Positions 9,877 to 20,974 of a stretch of DNA of 35,672 nucleotides are shown here, piece by piece. The notes beneath the pieces are model-generated. The model searched no databases, was not told where the DNA came from, and saw only the letters and a program-made list of their open reading frames with translations. The DNA is from Dysgonamonadaceae bacterium (GTDB lineage: Bacteria > Bacteroidota > Bacteroidia > Bacteroidales > Dysgonomonadaceae). Within the stretch, counting starts at the first letter, position 1. Each line of letters opens with the position of its first letter. A program made the translations under genes and the position numbers. The stretch covers positions 1 to 35,672 of the forward strand of contig JAQVGF010000001.1 of assembly GCA_028696875.1 (NCBI GenBank), read 5' to 3'.

Positions 9877-11223
9877 ATGAAATTAGAATTTATTTATATC
9901 GTATTGTTTATTGCCTTAACTGTTTCTTGCGGAAGCAATGAGAAAGATCCAGAAATAAAAATTGAGCCACAATTTTTAAACTCTCATCCTACAGATGGAG
10001 AATCAAACGTGAGCGAATTAATAACTTCCATTGAACTATTCTTTAATGAAAATATAACATTAGTAACTCCTCACGGTATCACACTAAATGGTAATCCAAT
10101 TTTAGAAGCACGGCCGGGAATACAAAAAAACTTGAAAATTTCACTCCCAACTCTAAAGTCTTCTACCACTTATACACTCCTTATACCTCAAAATAAAGTA
10201 AAAGGACCCTCCGGAATTTTAATTTCCAAAGAAATTAAAGTAACATTTACAACTGAGAGTATATCCGAAAGAACATATTCACAAGAAGTGCAAAATGTGA
10301 TGAATTATTTAAAAAGTCTATATGGCAAAAAAACAATTTCAGGGACTATGGCAAAAGTCAACTGGAATATTGAAGAAGCTGAATGGGTACATACTCAAAC
10401 GGGAAAGTATCCTGCATTAAACTGCTTCGATTTCATTCACCATATATATTCGCCTGCAAACTGGATTGATTACAGCAACACTACAGAAGTAGAGAACTGG
10501 TGGAGTTTAAATGGATTAGTAGCAGCCATGTGGCATTGGAATGTTCCTGCAAATAACGGTGAACATAGTTTTTATTATGGGAAAAAACCTGAAGAAACAC
10601 TTTTCGATGTAAGAAAAATATCTGACCCAAATTCTCCGGAATATAAGTTGATGATTAAGGATATTGATATCATTTCTGGATACTTGAAGTTGTTACAAGA
10701 TAAAAACATTCCTGTTATTTGGCGTCCATTGCACGAGGCCGCCGGAAACACCAACAGTTATCCAGGTGGTAGAGGTTGGTTTTGGTGGGGAGCTAATGGA
10801 CCAGAACCTTTTATAGAACTATGGAAGCTTATGTTCGACCGAATGACAAACTATCATGAATTAAATAACTTAATTTGGGTTTGGACTTCACAAGGGAATG
10901 ATCCTGATTGGTATCCAGGGGATAACTATGTAGATATTGTAGGGACCGATATTTATCCTGAAACAAATGTTCATGACTCGCAAATTGTGCAATTCAATAA
11001 AGTAAAGAACATTGTTAGCAGTAAGAAAATGATTGCTTTGAGTGAGTGTGGAGGAATACCCGATCCAAATAAAATGTTTGAAAAAGGTGATACCTGGCTT
11101 TGGTTTATGCCGTGGTATGGAGGACATACGCGCGATGATAAAATTAACGGGACCGGTTATTGGAAAACAATAATGGATAATCAATATGTAATTACCAGAG
11201 AAGAAATGCCAAATTTAAAATAA
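9877..11223 (+). CDS. GH26 beta-mannanase, predicted surface lipoprotein with N-terminal Ig-like domain
   Basis: Lipobox TVSC-GSNEKDPE; GH26 motifs VIWRPLHEAAG, GRGWFWWG, VDIVGTDIYPE, ALSECGG. Confidence 0.93.
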   Translation: MKLEFIYIVLFIALTVSCGSNEKDPEIKIEPQFLNSHPTDGESNVSELITSIELFFNENITLVTPHGITLNGNPILEARPGIQKNLKISLPTLKSSTTYTLLIPQNKVKGPSGILISKEIKVTFTTESISERTYSQEVQNVMNYLKSLYGKKTISGTMAKVNWNIEEAEWVHTQTGKYPALNCFDFIHHIYSPANWIDYSNTTEVENWWSLNGLVAAMWHWNVPANNGEHSFYYGKKPEETLFDVRKISDPNSPEYKLMIKDIDIISGYLKLLQDKNIPVIWRPLHEAAGNTNSYPGGRGWFWWGANGPEPFIELWKLMFDRMTNYHELNNLIWVWTSQGNDPDWYPGDNYVDIVGTDIYPETNVHDSQIVQFNKVKNIVSSKKMIALSECGGIPDPNKMFEKGDTWLWFMPWYGGHTRDDKINGTGYWKTIMDNQYVITREEMPNLK

Positions 11224-11398
11224 TAAAAAATGAGCTGCCTTTCACCCTTAAAATGATTTGCTAATTTACATGTAATATAAAGCGGAATCTAAATGTGATG
11301 AAATTATGACAATATACACTTTGAGTTGCAATATAAATCTAAGCAATATATTCAACGCACAAATAAAATATTTGTACAGAGATAAACGAAAATAGCAT

Positions 11399-13867
11399 AT
11401 GAAACTAAAATACTTACTAATTTTTATAACTACTTTGTTTTTTACAATGATAGTCAAATCTCAAGAGTTTAAACTTAACTCATTGGGATATTTTCAAAAC
11501 CATGGGATTGATATAATGGCTTTTGATGATATTTACCCCGAAGGTCATCAAGGTGGATTGGCGATTATAATGAATGGTGATCGGGTAGCTACAAACGGTG
11601 ATATTCGTCTTGAAATCAGCCCCGGACAATGGCAGCCTCTGCCAATCCAAAAAAGCAGGCATGTAGATCAGAAGAATAATAGAATTACTGTTGAGTTAAA
11701 TTATCCTGACACATCACGTCATTTAAAGGGTTTTAATCCGATGGTTTATCCTGACTTAGAGTTTAACTATACTGTAAATATCACTGGAGAAAGTAATTCA
11801 ATCGTGGTTTCGGTTGATTTAGATCGTCCTATTCCAGAAGATTTTATAGGTAAAGTAGGATTTAACTTTGAGTTGTTCCCTGGTAAGTTTTTTGGCAAAT
11901 CGTGGATGATGGATGATCAGAATGGAATTTTTCCACTTCAGCCAAACGGCCCAACCCAACTTATAGGAGGAAAACTAAATTCTGACTATGAGTACAATCC
12001 TATTGAGGCTGACCGTATTGTTGCTCAACCTTATTCAGAGGGAAAACGTTTGGTGTTAGCAGCGGAAGATCCACATTCTATGCTAACGATAGAATCTGAT
12101 GGTAATGAATTGAAATTGTATGATGGTCGTATGAATCATAACAATGGTTGGTTTGTTGTACGCAGTGAAGTGCCTGCGGGTAAAACTGATGAAGCAATAA
12201 AATGGATTATTACACCAAATGTAGTATCGGATTGGATGTATAGACCAGTGATTCAAACTTCCCAAGTAGGATATTTACCAAATGCCTCAAAAGTTGCTGT
12301 TATCGAGTTAGACAAACGAGATCAAGATCGATTAGAGCCTAAGTTATATCAAATAACTTCTGACGGAGATAAGTTGATTTACACAACTGAAACAACTAAT
12401 TGGGGGACCTTTCTACGTTACAATTATTTGAAATTTGATTTTTCGCATATCAAAGAGGAAGGATTGTATAAGATTTGCTATGGTAATTCTGAATCTTCAG
12501 TATTTCGAATAAACAATGATGTATACGATAGAGGGGTATGGCAACCTGTACTTGAATATTTTCTTCCGGTGCAAATGTGTCATATGAGAGTAAATGAGAA
12601 ATACCGTATATGGCACGATTTATGTCATATGGATGATGCTAAAATGGCTCCTATAGACCATAATCATTTTGACGGATATCTGCAGGGATCTTCAACTTTG
12701 ACTAAATATGAACCTGGAGAAATCGTTCCTGGTCTCAATATTGGCGGTTGGCATGATGCGGGTGATTATGATCTTAGAGTTGAATCACAAAGCGCTGAGT
12801 CTTATATATTGGCTTTAACTTATGAGGAGTTTCATCCAGAATATGATGAAACATCAATTAATCATCAGACGAGAATTACAGAGATTCATCAACCTGATGG
12901 CAAGCCTGATATTTTACAACAAGTAGAGAATGGTGTTTTGACAGTGGTAGCTGGATATAATACACTGGGACGTCTTTATCGTGGAATTATTTGTAATAAT
13001 TTACGTCAATACGTAATGTTGGGTGATGCGGGAGCTATGACGAATAATATTATAGGTGATAAAGATGATCGTTGGGTATTTACTGAAGACAATCCTCCAC
13101 GTGAATTAAGTACTGCTGCTGATTTAGCTGCATCTTCTCGTGTTTTGAGAAATTTTAATGACACTTTAAGTATTCAAGCACTTGACATAGCAAAAGAGTT
13201 GTTCCATAATACAAATGGAGAAGGGCGAGCTAAAGAAGCAAAGTTAAGAGCTGCTACTGAACTTTACTTAGCTACAGGGAACAATGATTATAAAGATTTT
13301 CTTATTTCAAATATAGATTATATTACAAATAATATAAATCGTGTTGGTTGGTTCATTGGACGTGCTGATGTTAAAATGAACAATATTGAATTCTCCGAAG
13401 CTGTTCAAAAAGCTCTCTTAACGTATCGTAATGAGTTGGAACTTGAAAAGAAAGAGACACCTTATGGCATTCCTTATCGTCCTAAAATATGGGGTGCTGG
13501 TTGGGATATTCAATCGTTTGGTGTTAAACATTATTTCTTAACAAAGACTTATCCTGAAATATTTAGTTCTGATATTGTGTTCAATTCCTTGAATTTTATT
13601 CTGGGTTGTCATCCTGGCAAAAACACATCATCTTTTGCTTCTGGAGTTGGCACTAAATCAGCTACAGTAGCATATGGTGTTAATCGCGCTGACTGGTCAT
13701 TTATTCCTGGAGGTGTTGTCTCAGGAACAGCTTTGATTCGCCCTGATTTTCCGGAGTTCTTAGAATTTCCTTTTCTATGGCAACAAACAGAGTATGTTAT
13801 GGGTGGCGGGTCTTCAAATTATATGTTTTTGGTTCTTGCCGCTTTAGAATTATCTAAAAATGAATAA
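11399..13867 (+). CDS. GH9 endoglucanase with N-terminal Ig-like (CelD_N) domain
   Basis: GGWHDAGDYD, FILGCHPGKN, and C-terminal WQQTEYVMGGG...NYMFLVLAALEL motifs. Confidence 0.9.
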   Translation: MKLKYLLIFITTLFFTMIVKSQEFKLNSLGYFQNHGIDIMAFDDIYPEGHQGGLAIIMNGDRVATNGDIRLEISPGQWQPLPIQKSRHVDQKNNRITVELNYPDTSRHLKGFNPMVYPDLEFNYTVNITGESNSIVVSVDLDRPIPEDFIGKVGFNFELFPGKFFGKSWMMDDQNGIFPLQPNGPTQLIGGKLNSDYEYNPIEADRIVAQPYSEGKRLVLAAEDPHSMLTIESDGNELKLYDGRMNHNNGWFVVRSEVPAGKTDEAIKWIITPNVVSDWMYRPVIQTSQVGYLPNASKVAVIELDKRDQDRLEPKLYQITSDGDKLIYTTETTNWGTFLRYNYLKFDFSHIKEEGLYKICYGNSESSVFRINNDVYDRGVWQPVLEYFLPVQMCHMRVNEKYRIWHDLCHMDDAKMAPIDHNHFDGYLQGSSTLTKYEPGEIVPGLNIGGWHDAGDYDLRVESQSAESYILALTYEEFHPEYDETSINHQTRITEIHQPDGKPDILQQVENGVLTVVAGYNTLGRLYRGIICNNLRQYVMLGDAGAMTNNIIGDKDDRWVFTEDNPPRELSTAADLAASSRVLRNFNDTLSIQALDIAKELFHNTNGEGRAKEAKLRAATELYLATGNNDYKDFLISNIDYITNNINRVGWFIGRADVKMNNIEFSEAVQKALLTYRNELELEKKETPYGIPYRPKIWGAGWDIQSFGVKHYFLTKTYPEIFSSDIVFNSLNFILGCHPGKNTSSFASGVGTKSATVAYGVNRADWSFIPGGVVSGTALIRPDFPEFLEFPFLWQQTEYVMGGGSSNYMFLVLAALELSKNE

Positions 13868-13967
13868 TTAATTAAGAAAGTCAACGTTGGAGTAAATCAT
13901 AGAAAAGTGAGTACAACGATACTTCCTTAACACTTACTTATTTCAATAATAAAACTTAAACAAGAAT

Positions 13968-15245
13968 ATGATAAGATCAATATTAAACAAAGCAACATAT
14001 TTGTTATTTATAATTGGGGTTTCCTCTTTGTTTTCATGTACTCCTTCAAAGAATGAATCAGATAGAGAAGAAATTCTTTATGATGAAATTTCAAAAGATC
14101 TGAAATCGAATATTCTCCCTTTTTGGGAAAAATATTCCGTCGACAAAAGAGGTGGTTTTTATGGTGCATTAGCTTATGATGGTTCCCCAATTGTTGATGC
14201 AGATAAAGGATGTGTACTAAATGCTCGCATTTTATGGACATTTTCTATAGCCTATCAGGTATTTAAAGAGCCACAATATTTGGATCTTGCGAATCGTGCA
14301 CAACACTATTTTATTGATCATTTCATCGATAAAGAACAGGGTGGGACATATTGGACTCTGAAAAGTGACGGTACTCCAAAAGACAAAGACAAACAAACCT
14401 ATGGAATTGCTTTTGCAATTTACGGATTATCGGAACATTATCGTGCTACCCAAAATCAAAAAAGTTTAGATGAAGCCATTGCTTTGTATCATTGTCTTGA
14501 AAATAGGGTTTTTGATTCGGAAAATGGAGGATATATTGAATCATTTACTAAGGATTGGCAAAAACCAAATAGGTATGGTTATGATGGAGATGGGATTGCA
14601 AGTAAATCAATGAATACACATATACATGTACTAGAAGCTTACACAAATTTATATCAAGTGTGGAAAGATGAAGGTTTACGTAAGCAGTTGACAGGTTTAT
14701 TGGATGTGTTGATAAAAAAAGTTTATAATCCAAGAACATATCATTTAATGCATTATTTTAATGATACATGGGAGAGTTTAGGAGATGTTGATTCTTATGG
14801 ACATAATATAGAAACCGCATGGTTATTTAATGAGGCATCAATGACTTTAGGTGATGCTGAATTAATAAGAAAAACCAATAAAATAGCTATTGAAATTGTG
14901 AGTACTACCATGGAACAAGGAATGAATCCCGATGGGTCACTGATTTATGAACGAAAAGGCAAATATTTTCAAAGAGATCTATCTTGGTGGTGCCAAGCCG
15001 AAGCTGTTAATGGATTGTTAGATGCGTGGCGAATATCTGGGAATGTTAAATATATGGATGCAGCAATTAATACATGGGACTGGATAAAATCGAACATGAT
15101 TGACTATAAACATGGTGAATGGTACAGCACAGTATCAGTAGCTGGAGATGCTGATACAAAGGGTTTAAAGGCAAGTTTATGGAGGTGCTCATATCATAAT
15201 AGTCGAATGGGATTCAGAGTCATGTCATTTAAAGACATGAAATAG
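13968..15245 (+). CDS. AGE-family cellobiose/mannobiose 2-epimerase, predicted lipoprotein
   Basis: Lipobox LFSC-TPSK; NARILWTF, MNTHIHVLEAYTNLY, GHNIETAWL, WWCQAEAV, YHNSRM motifs of cellobiose 2-epimerases. Confidence 0.9.
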   Translation: MIRSILNKATYLLFIIGVSSLFSCTPSKNESDREEILYDEISKDLKSNILPFWEKYSVDKRGGFYGALAYDGSPIVDADKGCVLNARILWTFSIAYQVFKEPQYLDLANRAQHYFIDHFIDKEQGGTYWTLKSDGTPKDKDKQTYGIAFAIYGLSEHYRATQNQKSLDEAIALYHCLENRVFDSENGGYIESFTKDWQKPNRYGYDGDGIASKSMNTHIHVLEAYTNLYQVWKDEGLRKQLTGLLDVLIKKVYNPRTYHLMHYFNDTWESLGDVDSYGHNIETAWLFNEASMTLGDAELIRKTNKIAIEIVSTTMEQGMNPDGSLIYERKGKYFQRDLSWWCQAEAVNGLLDAWRISGNVKYMDAAINTWDWIKSNMIDYKHGEWYSTVSVAGDADTKGLKASLWRCSYHNSRMGFRVMSFKDMK

Positions 15246-15270
15246 CTATATAATTAATTTGAATTTCGCT

Positions 15271-17061
15271 ATGAAAAAAATAATTTATTTTCTACTTGTC
15301 TTGTTCTCGTTTACAATTAATACTTCCGCCCAAACAGAAGTTATGGCTTGGGGCAATATCACCGGAATTCGTATTAATGGACAACTTATTGATTTTGAGT
15401 CTAGTGTTGTTGTTATCGGTAAAGATAAATCATTCGTTCATGCCACGGGCAAAGAGCGTCAAGCTCGTCCTCAATACTTTCGTGACGGAGATACACAAAC
15501 GGTGATAACCGAAATTGATGGTATCCGTTTCACGCAAGTTGTAACCGATTTATCGAAGGGAAAGGCGCGTGTTGAGATTAACTTACAGTCTGATACAACT
15601 TTGAATTTGGATGGAGTGTATTTACATATTCAACAACCATTAAATAAAAAAGAGCAGACAATAAGGGTTGGTTCTAAAGAAGGCACACAAGATATTACTA
15701 TTGTTAAAGGAAAAGTAAAGAAAGGGCAGAAAGCACATCTATCTATTGAGATAACTGCCACTGGCCCAATTGACACAGAAACGGCAATCCTCTCTATTTC
15801 TTCGCGCAATCCGGGACGAGAATTTTTAGGATTAGGAGGTAACTTTCGACTACAAAATCCCTCTGTTGACCCTCAAGTAATTGATTACTCTTTGGAGAAT
15901 CTTCGAGTTGCATATGGAAGAGTTGAGATGCCTTGGCGCTCTTGGCATCCCGAGGAAAACGGAAATCCGTTGGAAGATGCTTTAACAGGTAAGATTGATG
16001 AGCGTGTGCGAGACGCTATGGAAATGGCACGAAGACTTAAAAGACTTGGAATGCCTGTGATAGTTAGTGCATGGTTTCCACCCGTTTGGGCGATTGATGG
16101 AAAACCCGAAGATTATCCTCGAAGAGGGGGTGTACAAGCTTTTCGTTTAGACGCAAAAAAAATTGAACGTATCTACAAGTCATTGACAGACTATTTATTG
16201 GTGTTGAAAAAAATATATGGAGTAGAAGCTATATCGTTTTCTTTCAATGAATCAGATATTGGCATTGATATAGTGCACACCGCTGAAGAACATGCGAAGT
16301 TTATCAAAGGATTGGGAAGTTACATGGCGAGCAAAGGGCTAAGCACCAAAATGCTTTTAGGTGACAACTCAGACGCTACTACGTATGACTTTATTCTTCC
16401 CGCAATGCGCGATCCCGAAACACATCCTTATATTTCGGGCGTCTCTTTTCACTCGTGGCGAGGTTGCGACGATGCTACGTTAGAGAAGTGGGCAGCAGCT
16501 TCCCGCGAATTGAATGTACCACTAATAATTGGTGAAGGCAGTACCGATGCTGCTGCTTGGCGTTATCCACAAATATTCAAAGAGGCTACTTTTGCTTTGT
16601 ATGAAATTAATCTCTACACACGCATCAGTGCAATCTGTCAACCCCAATCTATTTTGCAGTGGCAACTTACTTCCGACTATTCAATACTTTGGGGAGCAGG
16701 TGTTTATGGTTCGGAAGGTGAGTTAAGACCTACGCAGCGTTATTGGAACCTTAAACAGCTGGCTTCTACTCCCGAACAGGCATTTGCTTTACCTGTGAGT
16801 AGTAGCAAAGAAGAAGTGAATAGTGCTGCTTTTGCCAATATTGCACGGGGCGAATATGTGGTGCATGCCGTGAATAATGGATCTGCCCGGAGTGCTATTA
16901 TCAAAGGATTACCTACTGAAAATGCCACAGTGAAAGTGTATGTAACGAATCAAGAACAAGGTATGGAAGAAACAAGTACGTATCACTTCTTGCCTAATGG
17001 CAACTTAGAAGTGCAACTGCCTGCCGTAAGTTTTGTATCCGTTTTTGTAAATCAATTGTAA
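15271..17061 (+). CDS. Secreted clan GH-A glycoside hydrolase, GH30-like
   Basis: Signal peptide ending TSAQ; SFNESD (candidate acid/base) and LIIGEGS (candidate nucleophile); VIVSAWFPPVWA; ORF track starts at 15259, ATG 15271 preferred. Confidence 0.65.
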   Translation: MKKIIYFLLVLFSFTINTSAQTEVMAWGNITGIRINGQLIDFESSVVVIGKDKSFVHATGKERQARPQYFRDGDTQTVITEIDGIRFTQVVTDLSKGKARVEINLQSDTTLNLDGVYLHIQQPLNKKEQTIRVGSKEGTQDITIVKGKVKKGQKAHLSIEITATGPIDTETAILSISSRNPGREFLGLGGNFRLQNPSVDPQVIDYSLENLRVAYGRVEMPWRSWHPEENGNPLEDALTGKIDERVRDAMEMARRLKRLGMPVIVSAWFPPVWAIDGKPEDYPRRGGVQAFRLDAKKIERIYKSLTDYLLVLKKIYGVEAISFSFNESDIGIDIVHTAEEHAKFIKGLGSYMASKGLSTKMLLGDNSDATTYDFILPAMRDPETHPYISGVSFHSWRGCDDATLEKWAAASRELNVPLIIGEGSTDAAAWRYPQIFKEATFALYEINLYTRISAICQPQSILQWQLTSDYSILWGAGVYGSEGELRPTQRYWNLKQLASTPEQAFALPVSSSKEEVNSAAFANIARGEYVVHAVNNGSARSAIIKGLPTENATVKVYVTNQEQGMEETSTYHFLPNGNLEVQLPAVSFVSVFVNQL

Positions 17062-17229
17062 AGAAGTATAACGAAATAAATGTACTTCCACATGCAATCT
17101 ATTGATTAAAACAACTAATATAAAAGTGTTTTGAGCCATTTATTATCTAGAAAATGAAATGTTTACAAAATTCTTAATTATATAACCTACAGCAGGCTGA
17201 TTAATTAGAGCTTGCAAAAGTTGAAAAAA

Positions 17230-18360
17230 ATGAAAATATTAAATTACCTCGCAGGATTAGCTTTCATAATCTTAATTGCTGCTTGTGGGAATAAAAAAAA
17301 TACAAACCAAGATTCTGGTTTCTCAGCCTCATCCAACAGAACTCCCGAAACTGAAAGTCTACTTTCTAATTTGAAAAAGATTGCATCAAAGGGCATTATG
17401 TTTGGTCATCAAGACGACCCTTTGTACGGAGTAACCTGGGAAGGTGATAGCGATCGATCTGACGTTAAAAGCGTTGTAGGAGATTACCCTGCCGTAATGG
17501 GTTTTGACATCGGAAGAATCGAATTGGGGAGTAAAAAAAGTTTAGATAACGTTGACTTCAATATAATCCGACAGGAGATTATCAATCAATTCAATCGTGG
17601 TGGGATAATAACTATTAGCTGGCACATGTACAATACTTTAACAGGAGGTGATTCGTGGGATATAGAAACTAAAGGTGTAGTTACTTCCATTCTTCCTAAT
17701 GGAGAGAATCATAACAAGTTTCTGACTTGGTTGAAACAGGGAGCAGACTTTTTCAATTCTCTTGTGACTGAAGACGGAACAAAAATACCGGTTCTATTTC
17801 GACCCTGGCACGAACACACTGGAAGCTGGTTTTGGTGGGGTAAAGATAATTGCACTATAGAAGAATATAAAGAACTTTGGTTATTGACATATAACTATTT
17901 TGAAGAACAAGGTGTAGACAATCTCCTTTATACATACTCACCAGACAGTCATGGTCCCGGAGAAATCTATCTGGAACGTTATCCCGGAGATGAATATGTT
18001 GATTTACTCGGACTTGATATATATCATCGAGGCGATGAAGAGGGTATCGAGATATATCAAAACACATTAGATACTATTTTATCTTTTTTGACTGAAGAGG
18101 GAGAAAAGAGAAACAAACCAATTGCTGTGACGGAAACGGGATTAGAAGCAATACCGATTGCGAATTGGTGGACAGAATTACTCCTTCCTACTCTTGAGAA
18201 ATACCCGGTAACTTATGTATTGGTTTGGCGTAATGCACGAGAACGTCCAAATCATTATTATGCTCCCTATCCAGGACAAAAATCGGCCGACGATTTTGTA
18301 AAGTTCTTTAATAGTCCGAAGACTCTTTTTGTTAAAGATCTTCCCAATCTATATAAATAA
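17230..18360 (+). CDS. GH26 beta-mannanase/mannobiohydrolase-like lipoprotein
   Basis: Lipobox [62 protein letters not shown] track start at 17212 is a TTG, ATG 17230 preferred. Confidence 0.93.
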   Translation: MKILNYLAGLAFIILIAACGNKKNTNQDSGFSASSNRTPETESLLSNLKKIASKGIMFGHQDDPLYGVTWEGDSDRSDVKSVVGDYPAVMGFDIGRIELGSKKSLDNVDFNIIRQEIINQFNRGGIITISWHMYNTLTGGDSWDIETKGVVTSILPNGENHNKFLTWLKQGADFFNSLVTEDGTKIPVLFRPWHEHTGSWFWWGKDNCTIEEYKELWLLTYNYFEEQGVDNLLYTYSPDSHGPGEIYLERYPGDEYVDLLGLDIYHRGDEEGIEIYQNTLDTILSFLTEEGEKRNKPIAVTETGLEAIPIANWWTELLLPTLEKYPVTYVLVWRNARERPNHYYAPYPGQKSADDFVKFFNSPKTLFVKDLPNLYK

Positions 18361-18377
18361 ATTACACTTATTCATAT

Positions 18378-19556
18378 ATGAATTCATACAATTCAAAAAT
18401 TAAAGCGTTATTAAAAAATCAAAGTAAGCTTATCGAAAGAGAGAATAAGCCAGCTTCTACCACAAATGGTTGGTATCAACGATATAAAAACCCCATTTTG
18501 ACTGCTGCACACACCCCTATTCATTGGAGATATGATCTCAATGAAAAAACAAATCCATTTTTGATGGAAAGAATTGGTGTGAATGCAGTAATGAATTCAG
18601 GAGCTATAAAATGGAATGATAAATATCTATTAATTGCACGCGTGGAAGGTGTTGATAGAAAATCTTTTTTCGCTATAGCAGAAAGCCCTAACGGAATAGA
18701 CAATTTCCGATTTTGGGATTATCCTGTAACTATCCCTGAAACTGATGATCCTGCCACTAATGTATATGATATGAGGCTCACTCAACACGAAGATGGTTGG
18801 ATTTATGGCGTGTTTTGTACAGAACGTCGTGACCCTCAAGCAGATGTGAATGATTTATCATCAGCAATTGCTTCAGCTGGTATTGCTCGCACAAAGGATT
18901 TGACAAGTTGGGAGCGTTTACCGGATTTAATATCCTCGAGTCAGCAACGAAATGTAGTTCTCCATCCCGAGTTTGTGAATGGTAAATATGCTCTTTATAC
19001 CCGACCACAAGATGATTTTATTGATGCAGGGAGTGGATCAGGTATTGGCTGGGCATTGGTTGATGACATTTTAAATGCCAAAGTTATAGAAGAAAAAATA
19101 ATTGATAAGAGATATTATCACACCATCAAAGAGATGAAAAATGGAGAAGGTCCAGCGCCACTTAAAACTCCTCAAGGCTGGCTACACATGGCTCATGGAG
19201 TAAGAGGATGTGCTGCAGGCTTACGCTATGTATTATATATGTATATGACTTCATTGGAAGATCCATCCGAACTCATTGCTTCTCCCGGAGGATATTTTAT
19301 GGCACCCGAAGGAGTCGAAAGAATTGGTGATGTGTCGAATGTGCTATTTAACAACGGTTGGATAGCCGATGAAGATGGAACGGTTTTTATCTATTATGCT
19401 TCTTCCGATACGCGAATGCACGTGGCAACATCTACAATCGAAAGATTAGTGGACTATTGCCTGAACACACCAGAAGATGGCTTTTCTTCCGCCTCGTCAG
19501 TAGAAACATTGAAAAAACAAATTAAAAGTAACTTTATCGTCCTGGAAAATTTGTAA
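18378..19556 (+). CDS. GH130 4-O-beta-D-mannosyl-D-glucose phosphorylase
   Basis: Cytoplasmic; [79 protein letters not shown] motifs of GH130_1. Confidence 0.93.
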   Translation: MNSYNSKIKALLKNQSKLIERENKPASTTNGWYQRYKNPILTAAHTPIHWRYDLNEKTNPFLMERIGVNAVMNSGAIKWNDKYLLIARVEGVDRKSFFAIAESPNGIDNFRFWDYPVTIPETDDPATNVYDMRLTQHEDGWIYGVFCTERRDPQADVNDLSSAIASAGIARTKDLTSWERLPDLISSSQQRNVVLHPEFVNGKYALYTRPQDDFIDAGSGSGIGWALVDDILNAKVIEEKIIDKRYYHTIKEMKNGEGPAPLKTPQGWLHMAHGVRGCAAGLRYVLYMYMTSLEDPSELIASPGGYFMAPEGVERIGDVSNVLFNNGWIADEDGTVFIYYASSDTRMHVATSTIERLVDYCLNTPEDGFSSASSVETLKKQIKSNFIVLENL

Positions 19557-19568
19557 ATTTCGAATTAT

Positions 19569-20957
19569 ATGATCAAGCTGAAAGAAAAGATAGGATATGG
19601 TTTTGGAGATATGGCATCATCCATGTTTTGGAAACTATTTGGTTCTTATTTGATGATATTTTATACCGATGTTTTCGGATTGCCGGCTGCAGTCGTGGGT
19701 ACTATGTTCCTTTTTACTCGCATTTGGGATTCATTAAGTGATCCTGTGATGGGCGTGATTGCAGACAGAACAACGACCCGATGGGGTAAATTCAGACCCT
19801 ACATTTTATGGGGTGCTTTGCCTTTTGGTATTATTGGTGTATTAACATTTACAACACCTTCACTTGATTTAACCGGAAAAATTATTTATGCTTATGTTAC
19901 CTATTCGTTAATGATGGGTATCTACACAGTTGTAAATGTTCCTTATGCATCTTTGTTGGGAGTAATGAGTCCAAATCCGAAGGATAGAAACACATTAGCT
20001 ACTTTCAGAATGTCGTTTGCATATATTGGTAGTTTTGTCGCACTGCTACTTTTTATGCCTATTGTGAATTTATTTAGTGGAGGAAGTACTGACATTGCAG
20101 CTCAACAAAAAGGGTGGACAATGGGAGTGGGTATAATAGCGGTGATATGCGTAGTTCTTTTTGTTCTCACATTTGCTCTCACAAGAGAAAGAGTGAAACC
20201 CATAAAAGAGAAACAAGCAAAGCTTAAAGAGGATCTTAAGGATTTGGCAAAAAACAAACCTTGGTGGATACTCTTAGGCGCAGGGATTGCTGCACTTGTA
20301 TTCAACTCGATTAGAGATGGAGCAACAGTCTATTATTTTAAATATTATATTGTAGAAGAAGCATATACAAACATTTCTCTTTTTGGTTTTTCATTTCTGT
20401 TGAGTGGACTTTACCTTGCAATTGGTCAAGCGGCTAACATTGTTGGGGTTGTTTTGGCAGCACCTGTAAGCAATAGGATAGGAAAGAAAAACACCTATCT
20501 TGGAGCAATGATAACTGCATCCATTTTGAGTGTAATCTTCTTTTGGTTCAACAAAGAACAACTGGCACTTATTTTCGTATTTCAAGTACTCATCAGTATC
20601 TGTGCGGGTAGCATCTTCCCCTTACTTTGGTCGATGTATGCAGATTGCACCGATTATTCTGAACTAAAATCAGGAAACAGAGCGACAGGACTTATCTTCA
20701 GCTCTTCTTCCATGAGTCAAAAATTTGGATGGGCGATAGGAAGTGCTCTTACCGGTTGGCTTCTGGCATATTACGGATTTCAGGCAAATCAGGCACAAAG
20801 TCTTGAAACTTTAAATGGTATCAAAATGTTTATGAGCATACTGCCTGCGGTAGGAACAGCTCTTTCAGTTATTTTCATCTCAATGTATCCCTTAAGTGAA
20901 AAGAAAATGGAAGCTATTGTTAGCCAGCTGGAAGTAAGAAGGAATCTTCAGGAATAA
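19569..20957 (+). CDS. GPH-family (MelB/YicJ-like) MFS sugar:cation symporter
   Basis: 12-TM-like protein; KIGYGFGDMASSMFWKLFGSYLMIFYTDVFGLPAA, DPVMGVIADRTTTRWGKFRPYILWGA. Confidence 0.93.
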   Translation: MIKLKEKIGYGFGDMASSMFWKLFGSYLMIFYTDVFGLPAAVVGTMFLFTRIWDSLSDPVMGVIADRTTTRWGKFRPYILWGALPFGIIGVLTFTTPSLDLTGKIIYAYVTYSLMMGIYTVVNVPYASLLGVMSPNPKDRNTLATFRMSFAYIGSFVALLLFMPIVNLFSGGSTDIAAQQKGWTMGVGIIAVICVVLFVLTFALTRERVKPIKEKQAKLKEDLKDLAKNKPWWILLGAGIAALVFNSIRDGATVYYFKYYIVEEAYTNISLFGFSFLLSGLYLAIGQAANIVGVVLAAPVSNRIGKKNTYLGAMITASILSVIFFWFNKEQLALIFVFQVLISICAGSIFPLLWSMYADCTDYSELKSGNRATGLIFSSSSMSQKFGWAIGSALTGWLLAYYGFQANQAQSLETLNGIKMFMSILPAVGTALSVIFISMYPLSEKKMEAIVSQLEVRRNLQE

Positions 20958-20974
20958 TTCAATCCGTAGAGATT

